Notes under the pieces: model-generated
Told to the model about the DNA's origin: nothing
What the model saw: only the letters and a program-made list of their open reading frames with translations
Databases searched by the model: none
Shown: piece after piece, positions 47,891-57,802 of the stretch
Position numbering within the stretch: the first letter of the stretch is position 1
How the letters are laid out: each line of letters opens with the position of its first letter
Made by a program: the position numbers and the translations under genes
Assembly (NCBI RefSeq): GCF_932526225.1
Contig: NC_064037.1
Location: 13,591,703 to 13,655,702 of the forward strand
Direction of reading: 5' to 3'
Length of the DNA: 64,000 nucleotides
DNA from: Nematostella vectensis
Taxonomy: Eukaryota; Cnidaria; Anthozoa; Actiniaria; Edwardsiidae

Positions 47891-48676
47891 ATGGAAAGCA
47901 AGCGATCAACAAAGAAGGCCGTTCAAAAGCAAGCCAAAATATGCGAGACTTTACCAATTTGCGGAGACAACGAAACTTTTGACGAGGATGGCCTTTTGGA
48001 GTTAGGCAATAATGACGCCGAAATACCGTTTCTCGAAGGTCGAAAAATCAATTTGAAGGAAAAAAAAATTTCTCCGAGACTCCCAAAATGCATGGGCAAA
48101 AAGAAAAAGCTTCATTTGGATGCTGTTTATTCTGGTTTGTGGCGGCGAGGTAGTGAAAAGATAATCGAGGGCCTTACCGGAAACAGTGTAAATAATGTAG
48201 CAGGTGATTTCGCAAACATGGGCAGAAAAACGCGTCCAAGTTCTGTCATATCAAGAGATAATCGCACAATCTCAACGAAGGATGAAAGACCCGTCTTTGC
48301 CATTCCTAAAGTTGAAAGCTATGATATCTTAACATCACGATCAATTATCGATTCTTCTTTATGCTACATATTTACAGAAAACAGAAAACATTCGCCGAGA
48401 AGAAAAGCAAAGATGCGACCAGTATTGTTACGAAATGACAGCGCGGGTTCCCTGTGGAAGGGGTCACTCTTTAGTCAACTGCCTCAGTATCGTGTGGAAT
48501 GGCGCCAGCCCTCTCCTGTAGAGGGGGTATCATTTCAATCCAAAGAGATGGAATGGCTGGAGGACACACTGAGGGAAGTGGAGGCTTGCAACACAGCCAC
48601 GAACACACCGCCACCAAGTGTAGCTAGCTCACCTAGGATGGTGAGAAAGTTTGTAGTTCGACTTCCGCCGATTTAG
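47891..48676 (+). CDS. Uncharacterised single-exon protein, 261 aa
   Basis: The ATG at 47891 is the first in-frame methionine; the stop is TAG at 48674-48676. A polyA signal AATAAA at 48932-48937 supports a transcription unit. The protein has an acidic patch near residues 28-47, several Lys/Arg clusters (GKKKKLH, RRKAKMR), a middle segment DILTSRSIIDSSLCYIF, and a C-terminal EMEWLEDTLREVEA that looks helical, ending in FVVRLPPI. No signal peptide or membrane span. I do not recognise a family. Balanced composition and length argue for a real gene. Confidence 0.65.
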   Translation: MESKRSTKKAVQKQAKICETLPICGDNETFDEDGLLELGNNDAEIPFLEGRKINLKEKKISPRLPKCMGKKKKLHLDAVYSGLWRRGSEKIIEGLTGNSVNNVAGDFANMGRKTRPSSVISRDNRTISTKDERPVFAIPKVESYDILTSRSIIDSSLCYIFTENRKHSPRRKAKMRPVLLRNDSAGSLWKGSLFSQLPQYRVEWRQPSPVEGVSFQSKEMEWLEDTLREVEACNTATNTPPPSVASSPRMVRKFVVRLPPI

Positions 48677-48937
48677 CTTTTGTAGGGCCGTAGGTAATTA
48701 CGATGGGTAGTAAATAGAAAAAGTCTCATAAAAAATAATACAAATGACATATTGGAGAAAATCGCGTCTCCAGCAGAAAGAGAATGACTTCGGCTTGCCC
48801 CATAACACAAGATTTTCTAACTTAAATTTTTGAATGCGCTCGCTAGCAAAACTAATCAGTGCCTAGCGATCATCGTAATATTTACAAAAACGTACAAGCT
48901 ACACATTTCTATTTAACGATGAGCCATTATCAATAAA

Positions 48938-49522
48938 GACTATCAACTGTGAAAATATATGCATTTTTTCATTTCTTTGCAAAGCGCCTCTGAAATAAAT
49001 TGGTTGGCAGATGGCGTTGCGCGTGCATTCAGGATTGGCATGAAAGCGAGGCTGCCATAAAAGAGCGAATCAAAGCGCTGGTACAAAAGTTTCCAATGCG
49101 ACGTTGGAAAAGCTGCTGCGCTTGTAGTTTCTCCTGGGTATTCCTTGGTGTTACCGAGAGCTTTGTTTTTGGTGCTCAAGGCTTTTGTACTCTATTTCAT
49201 TGTCTCGTTCTAAGGTCTTTGTTTTTGGCTTTTGTTCCATTGTGTTTTTGGTGCTGGTGCTCCGAAACACCAAGAAACTACCGTTCTTCTAGTCGAGCTA
49301 GGACAATATGAACTTTGTGGCCATTAAGATGCGTGCAATATTTCGAAAACCGCCAATTAAGGTGGATTTTGGCTAAGGTCAAGGTCGCAGGTCAGTGTAA
49401 CAAAGCGCTAGAACGAGGTGGTGGAGGGGGAAAGGGCTTCCTTTCTCGTTTCTCCCGCTCCCTCCCCCCTCCACTACGCGTGAGCCTTTTTTACTCACCA
49501 AGAATTTTTGAACAAGAACGAG
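48938..49522. other. Intergenic
   Basis: An open frame at 49000-49311 is Cys/Phe-rich and looks accidental. A C-rich stretch lies near 49455. No gene recognised. Confidence 0.45.
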
Positions 49523-50228
49523 GGATGTTACTAAAACGGGGAACGGGGAGCGGGGAACAGGGAGCGGGGAACAGGGATCTGGGAACGAGTGATCAGCGGT
49601 AGGGCACAGCGATGTAGCAACCTCACGTGCGTCTCTTCTCTCGTTAAAATGGATGGTAAGTGAAATCTCTGACTCTGTTTCTAAGAATTATGAATAATTC
49701 ATGCGCCAGTTGAATCGAATCTAATACGTTTCTCTTATTTTAGATGTGATAGAGATCAAGTCAAGTGAAAGGTATGTTGAAAGGGATAATATGATAACAG
49801 TTTGCTTGGGTAGTTTAGTGCGAGCTAAAATCGCAAGCTGCTGTTTTCCTTTTACAAGTTCAACAATGTCTGAGCTTGAGTCCAAGTCTGAGCTTGAGCT
49901 GTAATAAAGTGTACAGAGGAACAAATTAGATGGGGCCAGAAAAGTAATAACATTTTGCAATAGTCTAATTTAGTAAACAGTCAACTTGGTGTTAGAGGAA
50001 AGAAGGGTCATGGTCACGGAAAACAGCAGCTTTCAACATCGATAATCATAAAAATACTGAAAATAGCACCTCAAACCTTTAAAGAGTGCTTTTCATCACT
50101 ATGGGATGAGAATTTGAAGTCATGGCAATGTAGGATTGCAAAAATATCCACGGATTCAAAATATGTTTCCATAAATCTCTTTTCAAGTTTACAGATCCCT
50201 GTTCCCCGCTCCCCGTTTTAGTAACATT
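49523..50228. mobile_element. ~700-bp segment with GGGGAACGGGGAGC terminal inverted repeats
   Basis: Left end: ATGTTACTAAAACGGGGAAC then GGGGAGCGGGGAACAGGGA repeated, then TCTG (49523-49581). Right end is its inverse: CAGATCCCTGTTCCCCGCTCCCCGTTTTAGTAACAT (split; 50192-50228). The interior is AT-rich and includes the short spliced ORF candidate at 49649-49904. Confidence 0.6.
49649..49904 (+). CDS. Candidate 26-residue spliced micro-ORF
   Basis: Three pieces join in phase: 49649-49655 (ATG GAT G, donor GTAAGT), 49744-49771 (acceptor TTTTAG, donor GTATGT) and 49859-49904 (acceptor TTTACAAG, stop TAA overlapping AATAAA at 49903-49908). The product begins MDDVIEIKSSE and ends LESKSELEL, an acidic Ser/Glu peptide. 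Good splice signals and an immediate polyA signal are suggestive, but a 26-aa product is at chance level. It may be the start of a longer gene. Confidence 0.3.
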
Positions 50229-51065
50229 CCAAGAACCAGTCTATCCTTTCTGCGACAAAAGTTTGTTCGCCTGTATTAAAACGCGCAACATCGCCTTCGA
50301 AATAATTTTTGCATATGTTGCCATACGCGATAATTGACATGATTTCTATCGAGTTGACAAAACAACAAGACTTACCCGCGGGAGAGTAGGACAAAATAAA
50401 TGAGGCAAATCCTCACGCGCAGTGGTTACTAAAAATTGCTTGGATGGGAATCGACATGGCGCGCGGCTAGTACCAAAAGAGCCCCTCTCTTATCTTATGC
50501 TCTCTTGCCTAAATTAATAATTAATAATTTAATACAGGCGCGTATCTAGGGGTGGGGCAGGGGGGCCAAAGAAGGAAAGCGGGTTGTGGGGGGGAGGGGG
50601 GTGCGTCTAGACTAGCGGCCAACGATTCGTGTGCTCTATGTAAACTCTCTGTGTAAACTAGTCCTAGTAACCCATATTTATTATTGATCTGATATAAATA
50701 TTTTTTAGACAGAACAATTACATCAAAAGCGTGCGGCACGACTCAAATGTATCAGCCTACGTGTAGCCGCTGACTCGCGCATTAAATCCTCTAGTCAGCG
50801 GTTACATTAGGCTACGGTTGCATGCGCGTTATCAATGGGGTATAATGGAGTATACATAAACATTAGTACTGTATTGTAACTAGAGGCCATACATCTTCCC
50901 TTTAATTGTCTGTTTATACAAAGCTTCACAAACTGTTTGTTCCAGATCTGACAATGACAGCACGTTCCCAGCCTCCTTTGCGCGCACATGTCATTCGTAT
51001 TTCACGCCCTTGAGAAGTTGTTACATCTTGGCTTGATGAGTTTAATATTGCAACTTCGTTTAGCG
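50229..51065. other. Intergenic, upstream of the WSC-like/discoidin gene
   Basis: An inverted repeat GTGTAGCCGCTGACTCGCGC / AGTCAGCGGTTACATTAG-like lies near 50761-50813. No gene recognised. Confidence 0.4.
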
Positions 51066-54000
51066 ATGGACTACACTTTTCTTATCGTTCTGTGCCTTGG
51101 TGCAACACTTCATGCCACGGAAACAAATGGTAATTCCTCAAGATCCAGCACTCACCTATACTTTCAGTTCATTTTTTCTTTTGTTTTTTACTTTTTAACT
51201 CGCTTACAGTTTTAAAATTTAACCTTTTGCCCTAATCGGCTGATAATGATCGGGTAATGAGAATCAGAAAGTAGTGATATAGAAAAAAAATATTTTGTCA
51301 TCTAAACGTGCACGACTGATATTTTTTTTACCGCAAAATGTATGTAATATTTTGTTGAGATCCAGGAATGAAATTATCATTGATATAACTTGGGAACTGT
51401 TTTTCAGAAGAGGTGCGTAAGGGTTCGCGGTGATGCTTTTTTACCTTAAATCTGGCGCGGTTTTTCGTATTTTATTCCGCGGTATTGCGGTTTCTCTAGG
51501 CTGCGCGGTTTACGTTTATTGATTTTTCTGTTTTCTGTGCGATCAAAACCGTTGTAACAGGGAAAAAGGCCTTCAGGTTCGGGTTTGTGTCTTAACAACT
51601 TATCAGCAGTCAATATTCGGCGCATCTTTGTACACGTGTTTTTGGCCGTTGGTTACTCTAAGTCTTCAGAACTTTTAAAGGAATTATCTCTGTAAAAAGA
51701 CCAATATGAAAATGTTTGAAGGAAAACGCTAAATAAAGTTTTCGAGTCATAGAAATCTCGAGCTTTTCGAGAGACGTGCGCCTGAAAACAACGCTCCAGC
51801 GCACAGAATCGAAAATGCACTCGCCGGCTTCCCCTATGCTTGCTAAAACACAATCTAATATCCGTACACTCACTGGGTTCGTGTGTCTTTCTTGCTAAAC
51901 ACAGTCTGATATCTTTAATGACCCGCCGTCGCCTGTTAACGCGCTTTGCTTTTCAACAGCTAAATCAACCTTCTTAAAGATTGGCTGTTTCAAAGACAAC
52001 AAAGAATTGAGGACGCTACCTCAGGAGCTATCTAACTTGAGAGGTCAGATTGTGTGGACCGATATGGCTGCTACCGTGAGGCAGTGCGCTGAGCAGGCAA
52101 AGGCTGCTGGGTAAGTCACACGATGTTCAATGATAGCAAAGGTTGCTGAGTAAGTCACACGATGTTCGAAGCTGGCAAAGGTTGCTGAGTCAGTTACACG
52201 ATGTTCAAAACTTGCAAAGGTTTCTGGGTAAGTGACAGGATGCTCAAAACTTGCAAAGGTTTCTGGGTAAGTGACACGATGTTCAAAGCTTGCAAAGGTT
52301 TTTGGGTAAGTGACACGATGTTCAAAGCTTGCAAAGGTTTTTGGGTAAGTGACACGATGTTCAAAACTTGCAAAGGTTTCTGGGTAAGTGACACGATGTT
52401 CAAAGCTTGCAAAGGTTTCTGGGTGAGTGACACGATGTTCAAAGCTTGCAAAGGTTTTTGGTAAGTCACACAATGCTCAAAGCTTGTAAGGGCTGATGGT
52501 TAAGTTATTAGTTCACAAAGCATAATTGACAGACAGTTAAGTCATGTAGTGCGATAAGCAAGCATAGACTTTTGGGGACATAGTTAAGAGCATCACAAGT
52601 GGGCAATGGCTGACGGGTAAGAAAAGCCTCTAGGGAAAGGGAGGAGCAAAACATTTACTCCAAAAATGACATACTTGACTTATTGCTTGAGAGATCTTTT
52701 TAGGTCTACATAGACGTTCAGTGTTGCAAGGGTTTTCTGAGACACTGTGATTTTTCTAGGTTCCAGTACTTCGCGATACAGTATTACGGAGAGTGCTGGA
52801 GTGGGACTGGGGAGAACAAGTCTTTCTCTCGTTACGGCCCATCGAATAACTGCTGGAGTGGAGTCGGGGGAGAATGGACCAACGCCGTCTACCGGCTGCA
52901 AAATATGCCAGGTGGGGTATCAAACGGCATAGGGGTAAGACTGGGCGGGGCGTAGATTAGGGGTACGCAACCTGGAAATGCTATGGTGTATTTGCACACA
53001 TAGATACATTTCGAGTACATGAGCAACCAAGCAGTTTGTAACCATAACCGTTTGGTAACCATGAGCTATTGGATAATCGTTTCCAGCCTGCTCAAGCCAG
53101 CTTCCTTACACGGTCAGGTCTAGCAGCGCGACAAGCTCTAGGGTTGGAACCTGGTGCTCAGCTAAAAGTGATATGGCTCCGTGGCTGGAGATAAATTTTG
53201 ACAAACCTACAAGAATAACAGGTACTAGATATCCCGCTCTACATCTTTCAACAGCATCCAAAAAAAGCATAATAGCGATTACTAGAAATAACCGATATCT
53301 AGAAGCATGTAGGCGCGTGTCCAGAGGTGGTGGTTGTGGGGGTGGGGGGGGGGGGGGGGTTGGGTCCGAGGGATCCTGATCCCCACCTGCTCATGTAACG
53401 AGTTGAGTTCGTCTCCGGGTGACACCTTCATTGGTTGTTAGAAAGACTTGGATATAAAAAGACTTTAGAATGATATAGTGACCTATCACCAAAGATAAAG
53501 ATGTCGATTTGAACTTTTAAATTGATCCGTGGTCAGTGAAATACTACCCTGGGCCCCACCCTGCGTTTTTCTCTAGACACGCCTCTGCTTTGTTACAATA
53601 TACGTCGTGATATAGCGCCTTTTGATTTGTTGAGCCACATATATTATTTGTTAGAAGACAATCGCAAAAACGCGGTGTGTTTCACTTCTTCAGTGAAATT
53701 GTGCGTATTATGCGACCATCTATTTAAATAAGTCGCAGACTTATAGAAAATTAACGAATATAACCTAGACATTTTGAAGATAATCTGACACTTTGTTACT
53801 GGGATACCTGTGGTAGCCCAGTTATAAAATGCAATTGGCCATTTTTTGTTAAAACACCCACCGTTGATCGCTGTTGATCTTAGGGATAGGAATCCAGGGC
53901 AAGTACCCGAATAACTTCGTGACCGAATTCACCATGGAATTCAATGAAGGAGAAGGAGAATGGACTCCGTACAGGGAATACCGGACAGTGCGGGTGAGTT

Positions 54001-55027
54001 GATGTGAATAGTCTCCCTAAAGGGAATACAGGACAATGCGGGTGAGTTGATGGGGATAGTCTCCGTAAAGGGAATACCTATCAGTGCGGGTGAGTTGATG
54101 TGGATAGTCTCCGTAAAGGGAATACCTATCAGTGCGGGTGAGTTGATGTGGATAGTATTCGTAAAGGGAATACTTATCAGTGCGGGTGAGTTGATGTGGA
54201 TAGTCTCCGTAAAGGGAATACCTATCAGTGCGGGTGAGTTGATGTGGATAGTCTCCGTAAAGGGAATACCTATCAGTGCGGGTGAGTTGATGTGAATGGA
54301 CTCCGTAAAGGGAATACCTATCAGTGCGGGTGAGTTGATGTGGATAGTCTCCGTAAAGGAAATACCTATCAGTGCGGGTGAGTTGATGTGGATAGTCTCC
54401 GTAAAGGGAATACCTATCAGTGCGGGTGTGTTGATGTGGATAGACTCCGTGCAGGAAATACCTATCAGTGCGGGTGAGCTGATGTGGATATACTCCGTAC
54501 AGGAAATACCTATCAGTGTGAGTGAGTTGATGTCAATGGCTTCCATACTTGGAATACCTATCAGTGCAGGTGAGTTAATGTAAATGGATTTCAAACAGGG
54601 AATACCGTGAAAGACGAACAGCTAGCAGTCCTGGATGCGGTTTTATCAGAAAGTGTAAGTTGTGAATGACCAGTCATTTGTCAAAATACACAATAATATA
54701 TAATAGATGGTTCAACAAAAACTGGTAGTCGACCTTTTCTTCTTCAACTGCCCTAAGTATTCTTATTAAAGACGAAAATTTGAAGAGTCGAGTATCAGTT
54801 TTTGATGAACCATATTAATAGTCTGTTTAACGAACACAGCTATTTGGGTATGTTGATTGATTTGTTTCCTGGCGCAGGTATTGATTGGGAACTCAGAGTG
54901 GTCGGACGTGCAGATCCAATGGCTCGTTAACCCAACCGAAGGACGATCATTCCGCATCAAGCCAAAGACATGGAAACCCTCAGCTGGTTCGGCATGCATG
55001 AGTGTGAGGCTGTTCGGCTGCGCATGA
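51066..55027 (+). CDS. Secreted Cys-rich (WSC-like) plus discoidin-like protein, complete
   Basis: Six exons with consistent phases: 51066-51129, 51960-52110, 52760-52911, 53087-53221, 53884-53993, 54878-55027; 253 aa. Exon 1 is a signal peptide (MDYTFLIVLCLGATLHA). Exons 2-3 encode a Cys-containing domain (KIGCFKDNKELR, VRQCAEQAKAAGFQYFAIQ, GECWSG, NNCWSG) resembling WSC-like domains of cnidarian secreted proteins. Exons 4-6 encode a discoidin/F5-8C-like domain: ACSSQLPYTV, WLEINFDKPTRITG, YPNNFVTEF, WTPYREYR, VLIGN, and terminal SVRLFGCA. It is shorter than a canonical F5/8C domain (~130 residues). It is likely secreted and carbohydrate- or membrane-binding, by analogy with the family. Its discoidin architecture matches the EGF gene at 4.4-9.5 kb. 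Confidence 0.85.
52098..52490 (+). repeat. 39-bp minisatellite made from exon 2 end and donor
   Basis: About ten copies of GCAAAGG(C/T)T(G/T)CTGG|GTAAGT.ACACGATGTTCAA; the first is the real end of exon 2 (donor at 52111), the next donor is at 52150 and so on every 39 bp. Most copies keep GTAAGT. Reading into the intron meets a stop at once (GGG TAA), so use of a decoy donor would truncate the protein. Confidence 0.9.
53960..54596 (+). repeat. 48-bp minisatellite made from exon 5 end and donor
   Basis: Thirteen copies of a 48-bp unit, CTCCGTAAAGGGAATACC.(n).AGTGCGG|GTGAGTTGATGTGGATAGT. The first is the true end of exon 5 (ACTCCGTACAGGGAATACCGGACAGTGCGG, split; donor at 53994). Donors repeat at 54042 and onward every 48 bp. 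The long open frames on both strands follow from the unit being divisible by three. Confidence 0.92.
54715..54810. mobile_element. Hairpin element family 3, copy B (in last intron)
   Basis: TTCAACAAAAACTGG...GTCGAC at the left mirrors GAGTCGA...CAGTTTTTGATGAA at the right. The core CTTATTAAAGACGAAAATTTG matches 25990-26010. Confidence 0.6.
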
Positions 55028-55117
55028 GAGTGAGGCTGTTCGACTGCGCATGTGTGAGTCAATGTTTAAATTGGCGGGAAAACAACTTACATGCGCGAGC
55101 GACATCTTCCCAAAATA

Positions 55118-55451
55118 TTATTTTTTATAAGAACGTCTAATTTTTAGTTAAGGCCTGGCCGTTCATATTTTTTAGCATTTCGAGGCCGAAAATGATTTGA
55201 ACAATGTTCTTAAATTTAAATGTATATAAATACATAATGCCCAATTGAATTATTAGAACATAATTACACAAATGATCAATAACAATAATATTTGAGGTTT
55301 TTTTATGAACGCAATTTGATTCTGCATTTTAAAACACATCAAACTATCAAAGTAATAGTTTGCTTCCATCTGAGCCACGGCATGTTCTTAAAATTTGGTG
55401 AAATCTCAGGTTCGACGTTCTTATAAAAAGGTTCTTATAAAAAAAGTGTAA
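55118..55451. mobile_element. MITE family 2, copy B (reverse orientation)
   Basis: Starts TTTTTTATAAGAACGTC and ends GTTCTTATAAAAAAAGTGT. The interior is the reverse complement of 34889-35222 (e.g. TTGATTCTGCATTTTAAAAC, GCATGTTCTTAAAATTT). Confidence 0.75.
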
Positions 55452-56235
55452 AGTAATAATGGTCATTTTTGGTTTATTTTATCATAAGATAATTACTAAT
55501 ACTTAAAGCAAACTGAGATTCTTGTGCGCGTAATATTTCGGGCACCGCCGTCGATTTTTTTGCTTCTCAAAAACTTTTGAGTTTTACTGTTATATCTAAA
55601 CAGTGACCAAGTCTTGAATTGTATTGCTTTATTTCAAAACGTTGAAGCAACATAAAGGCGTACTTAAATATGAGTATAGAATACGAAAAACGGCATACTA
55701 CAAATAATCATGATTCTTTAATTGCAGATGATATCCAGTGACGAAATGAGGAATTTTATTAGAAAATGAATGAATATATTTAACAATGATTATCAATATA
55801 TGAATAAAAAAACATTGAGCATACTGACAATTACCTTAATTCTTTTTTGGCTACCTCTCCTGTTATTTACGTCTATTTTTATAGATAAATCTATTTATAA
55901 AGTCCCTAGTATTTTTTTCTTCTATAGAATGTTCGCCTTTGGCTAATCGACACGTCTGTCTGATCATCATCATTACTACAACCCTGTCTCTTCATGGCTC
56001 AGTTTGGGTTTATTGTTTACCAGCTGTAATTGAGGGGCTGGTTTTGGTACCAAAGATGGGGCTAGTTTGCTAACTACCATTATAGAAATTGGGTTAGTTT
56101 AGTTTCCCACATTAGGGTTTATTTGTTTGCTTACATTGGGGTTATCTTGCTCAGCTGTATTTGTTACCAAAGCCTTACAGCCATCAGGCAATGGGGTTTG
56201 GTCAGTTTGCAGCCCTTCCACCTTGGCTACAGGCG
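55452..56235. other. Intergenic, with degenerate edge copies of the 33-bp satellite
   Basis: AT-rich to ~56000. From ~56030 phrases such as GGGCTAGTTTGCTAACTACC and ATTGGGTTAGTTT are diverged copies of the 33-bp unit that follows. Confidence 0.5.
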
Positions 56236-56238
56236 AGG

Positions 56239-57802
56239 GCTGGTTTGATTACCCGCCGTAATAGGTATTGGGCTGGTTTGATTACCCGCCGTAATAGGTA
56301 TTGGATTGGTTTGATTACCCGCCGTAATAGGTATTGGGTTGGTTTGATTACCAGCCGTAATAGGTCTTGGGTTGGTTTGTTTACCCGCCGTAATAGGTAT
56401 TGGGTTGGTTTGATTACCCGCCGTAATAGGTATTGGGTTGGTTTGATTACCCGCTGTAATAGGTATTGGGTTGGTTTGATTACCCGCCGTAATAGGTATT
56501 GGGTTGGTTTGATTACCCGCCGTAATAGGTAATGGGTTGGTTTGTTTACCCGCCGTAATAGGTATTGGGTTGGTTTGATTACCCGCCGTAATAGGTTTTG
56601 GGTTGGTTATATTACCCGCCGTAATAGGTATTGGGTTGTTGATTACCCGCCGTAATAGGTATTGGGTTGGTTTGATTACCCGCCGTAATAGGTATTGGGT
56701 TGGTTTGATTACCCGCCGTAATAGGTATTGGGTTGGTTTGATTACCCGCCGTAATAGGTATTGGGTTGGTTTGTTTATCCGCCGTAATAGGTATTGGGTT
56801 GGTTTGATTACCCGCCGTAATAGGTATTGGGTTGGTTTGTTTACCCGCCGTAATAGGTATTGGGTTGGTTTGTTTACCCGCCGTAATAGGTATTGGGTTG
56901 GTTTGATTACCCGCCGTAATAGGTATTGGGTTGGTTTGATTACTCGCCGTAATAGGTATTGGGTTAGTTTGATTACCCGCCGTAATAGGTATTGGGTTGG
57001 TTTGTTTACCCGCCGTAATAGGTATTGGGTTGGTTTGATTACCCGCCGTAATAGGTATTGGGTTGGTTTGATTACCCGCCGTAATAGGTATTGGGCTGGT
57101 TTGATTACCCGCCGTAATAGGTATTGGGTTGGTTTGATTACCCGCCGTAATAGGTATTGGGTTGGTTTGATTACCCGCCGTAATAGGTATTGGGTTGGTT
57201 TGATTACCCGCCGTAATAGGTACTGGGTTGGTTTGTTTACCCGCCGTAATAGGTATTGGGTTGGTTTGATTACCCGCCGTAATAGGTATTGGGTTGGTTT
57301 GATTACCCGCCGTAATAGGTATTGGGTTGGTTTGATTACCCGCCGTAATAGGTATTGGGTTGGTTTGATTACCCGCCGTAATAGGTATTGGGTTGGTTTG
57401 ATTACCCGCCGTAATAGGTATTGGGTTGGTTTGATTACCCGCCGTAATAGGTATTGGGTTGGTTTGATTACCCGCCGTAATAGGTATTGGGTTGGTTTGA
57501 TTACCCGCCGTAATAGGTATTGGGTTGGTTTGATTACCCGCCGTAATAGGTATTGGGTTGGTTTGATTACCCGCCGTAATAGGTATTGGGTTGGTTTGAT
57601 TACCCGCCGTAATAGGTATTGGGTTGGTTTGATTACCCGCCGTAATAGGTATTGGGTTGGTTTGATTACCCGCCGTAATAGGTATTGGGTTGGTTTGATT
57701 ACCCGCCGTAATAAGTATTGGGTTGGTTTGATTACCCGCCGTAATAGGTATTGGGTTGGTTTGATTACCCGCCGTAATAGGTATTGGGTTGGTTTGTTTA
57801 CA
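56239..57802. repeat. 33-bp satellite, ~47 copies
   Basis: Unit GGTTTGATTACCCGCCGTAATAGGTATTGGGTT (split; 33 bp). Most copies are identical; the common variant changes GATTAC to GTTTAC. Copies are homogeneous in the middle and diverged at the edges, as expected from unequal exchange. One plus-strand frame is open for 440 codons (RRNRYWVGLIT repeated) and one minus-strand frame reads NPIPITAGNQT repeated. Neither has codon or splice evidence of use. Confidence 0.93.

Noticed and set aside
52045-52473. 142-codon minus-strand ORF with TYPETFASFEHRV repeats
   Set aside because: Antisense reading of the 39-bp minisatellite in intron 2.
53941-54594. 217-codon minus-strand ORF
   Set aside because: Antisense reading of the 48-bp donor-derived minisatellite within an intron.
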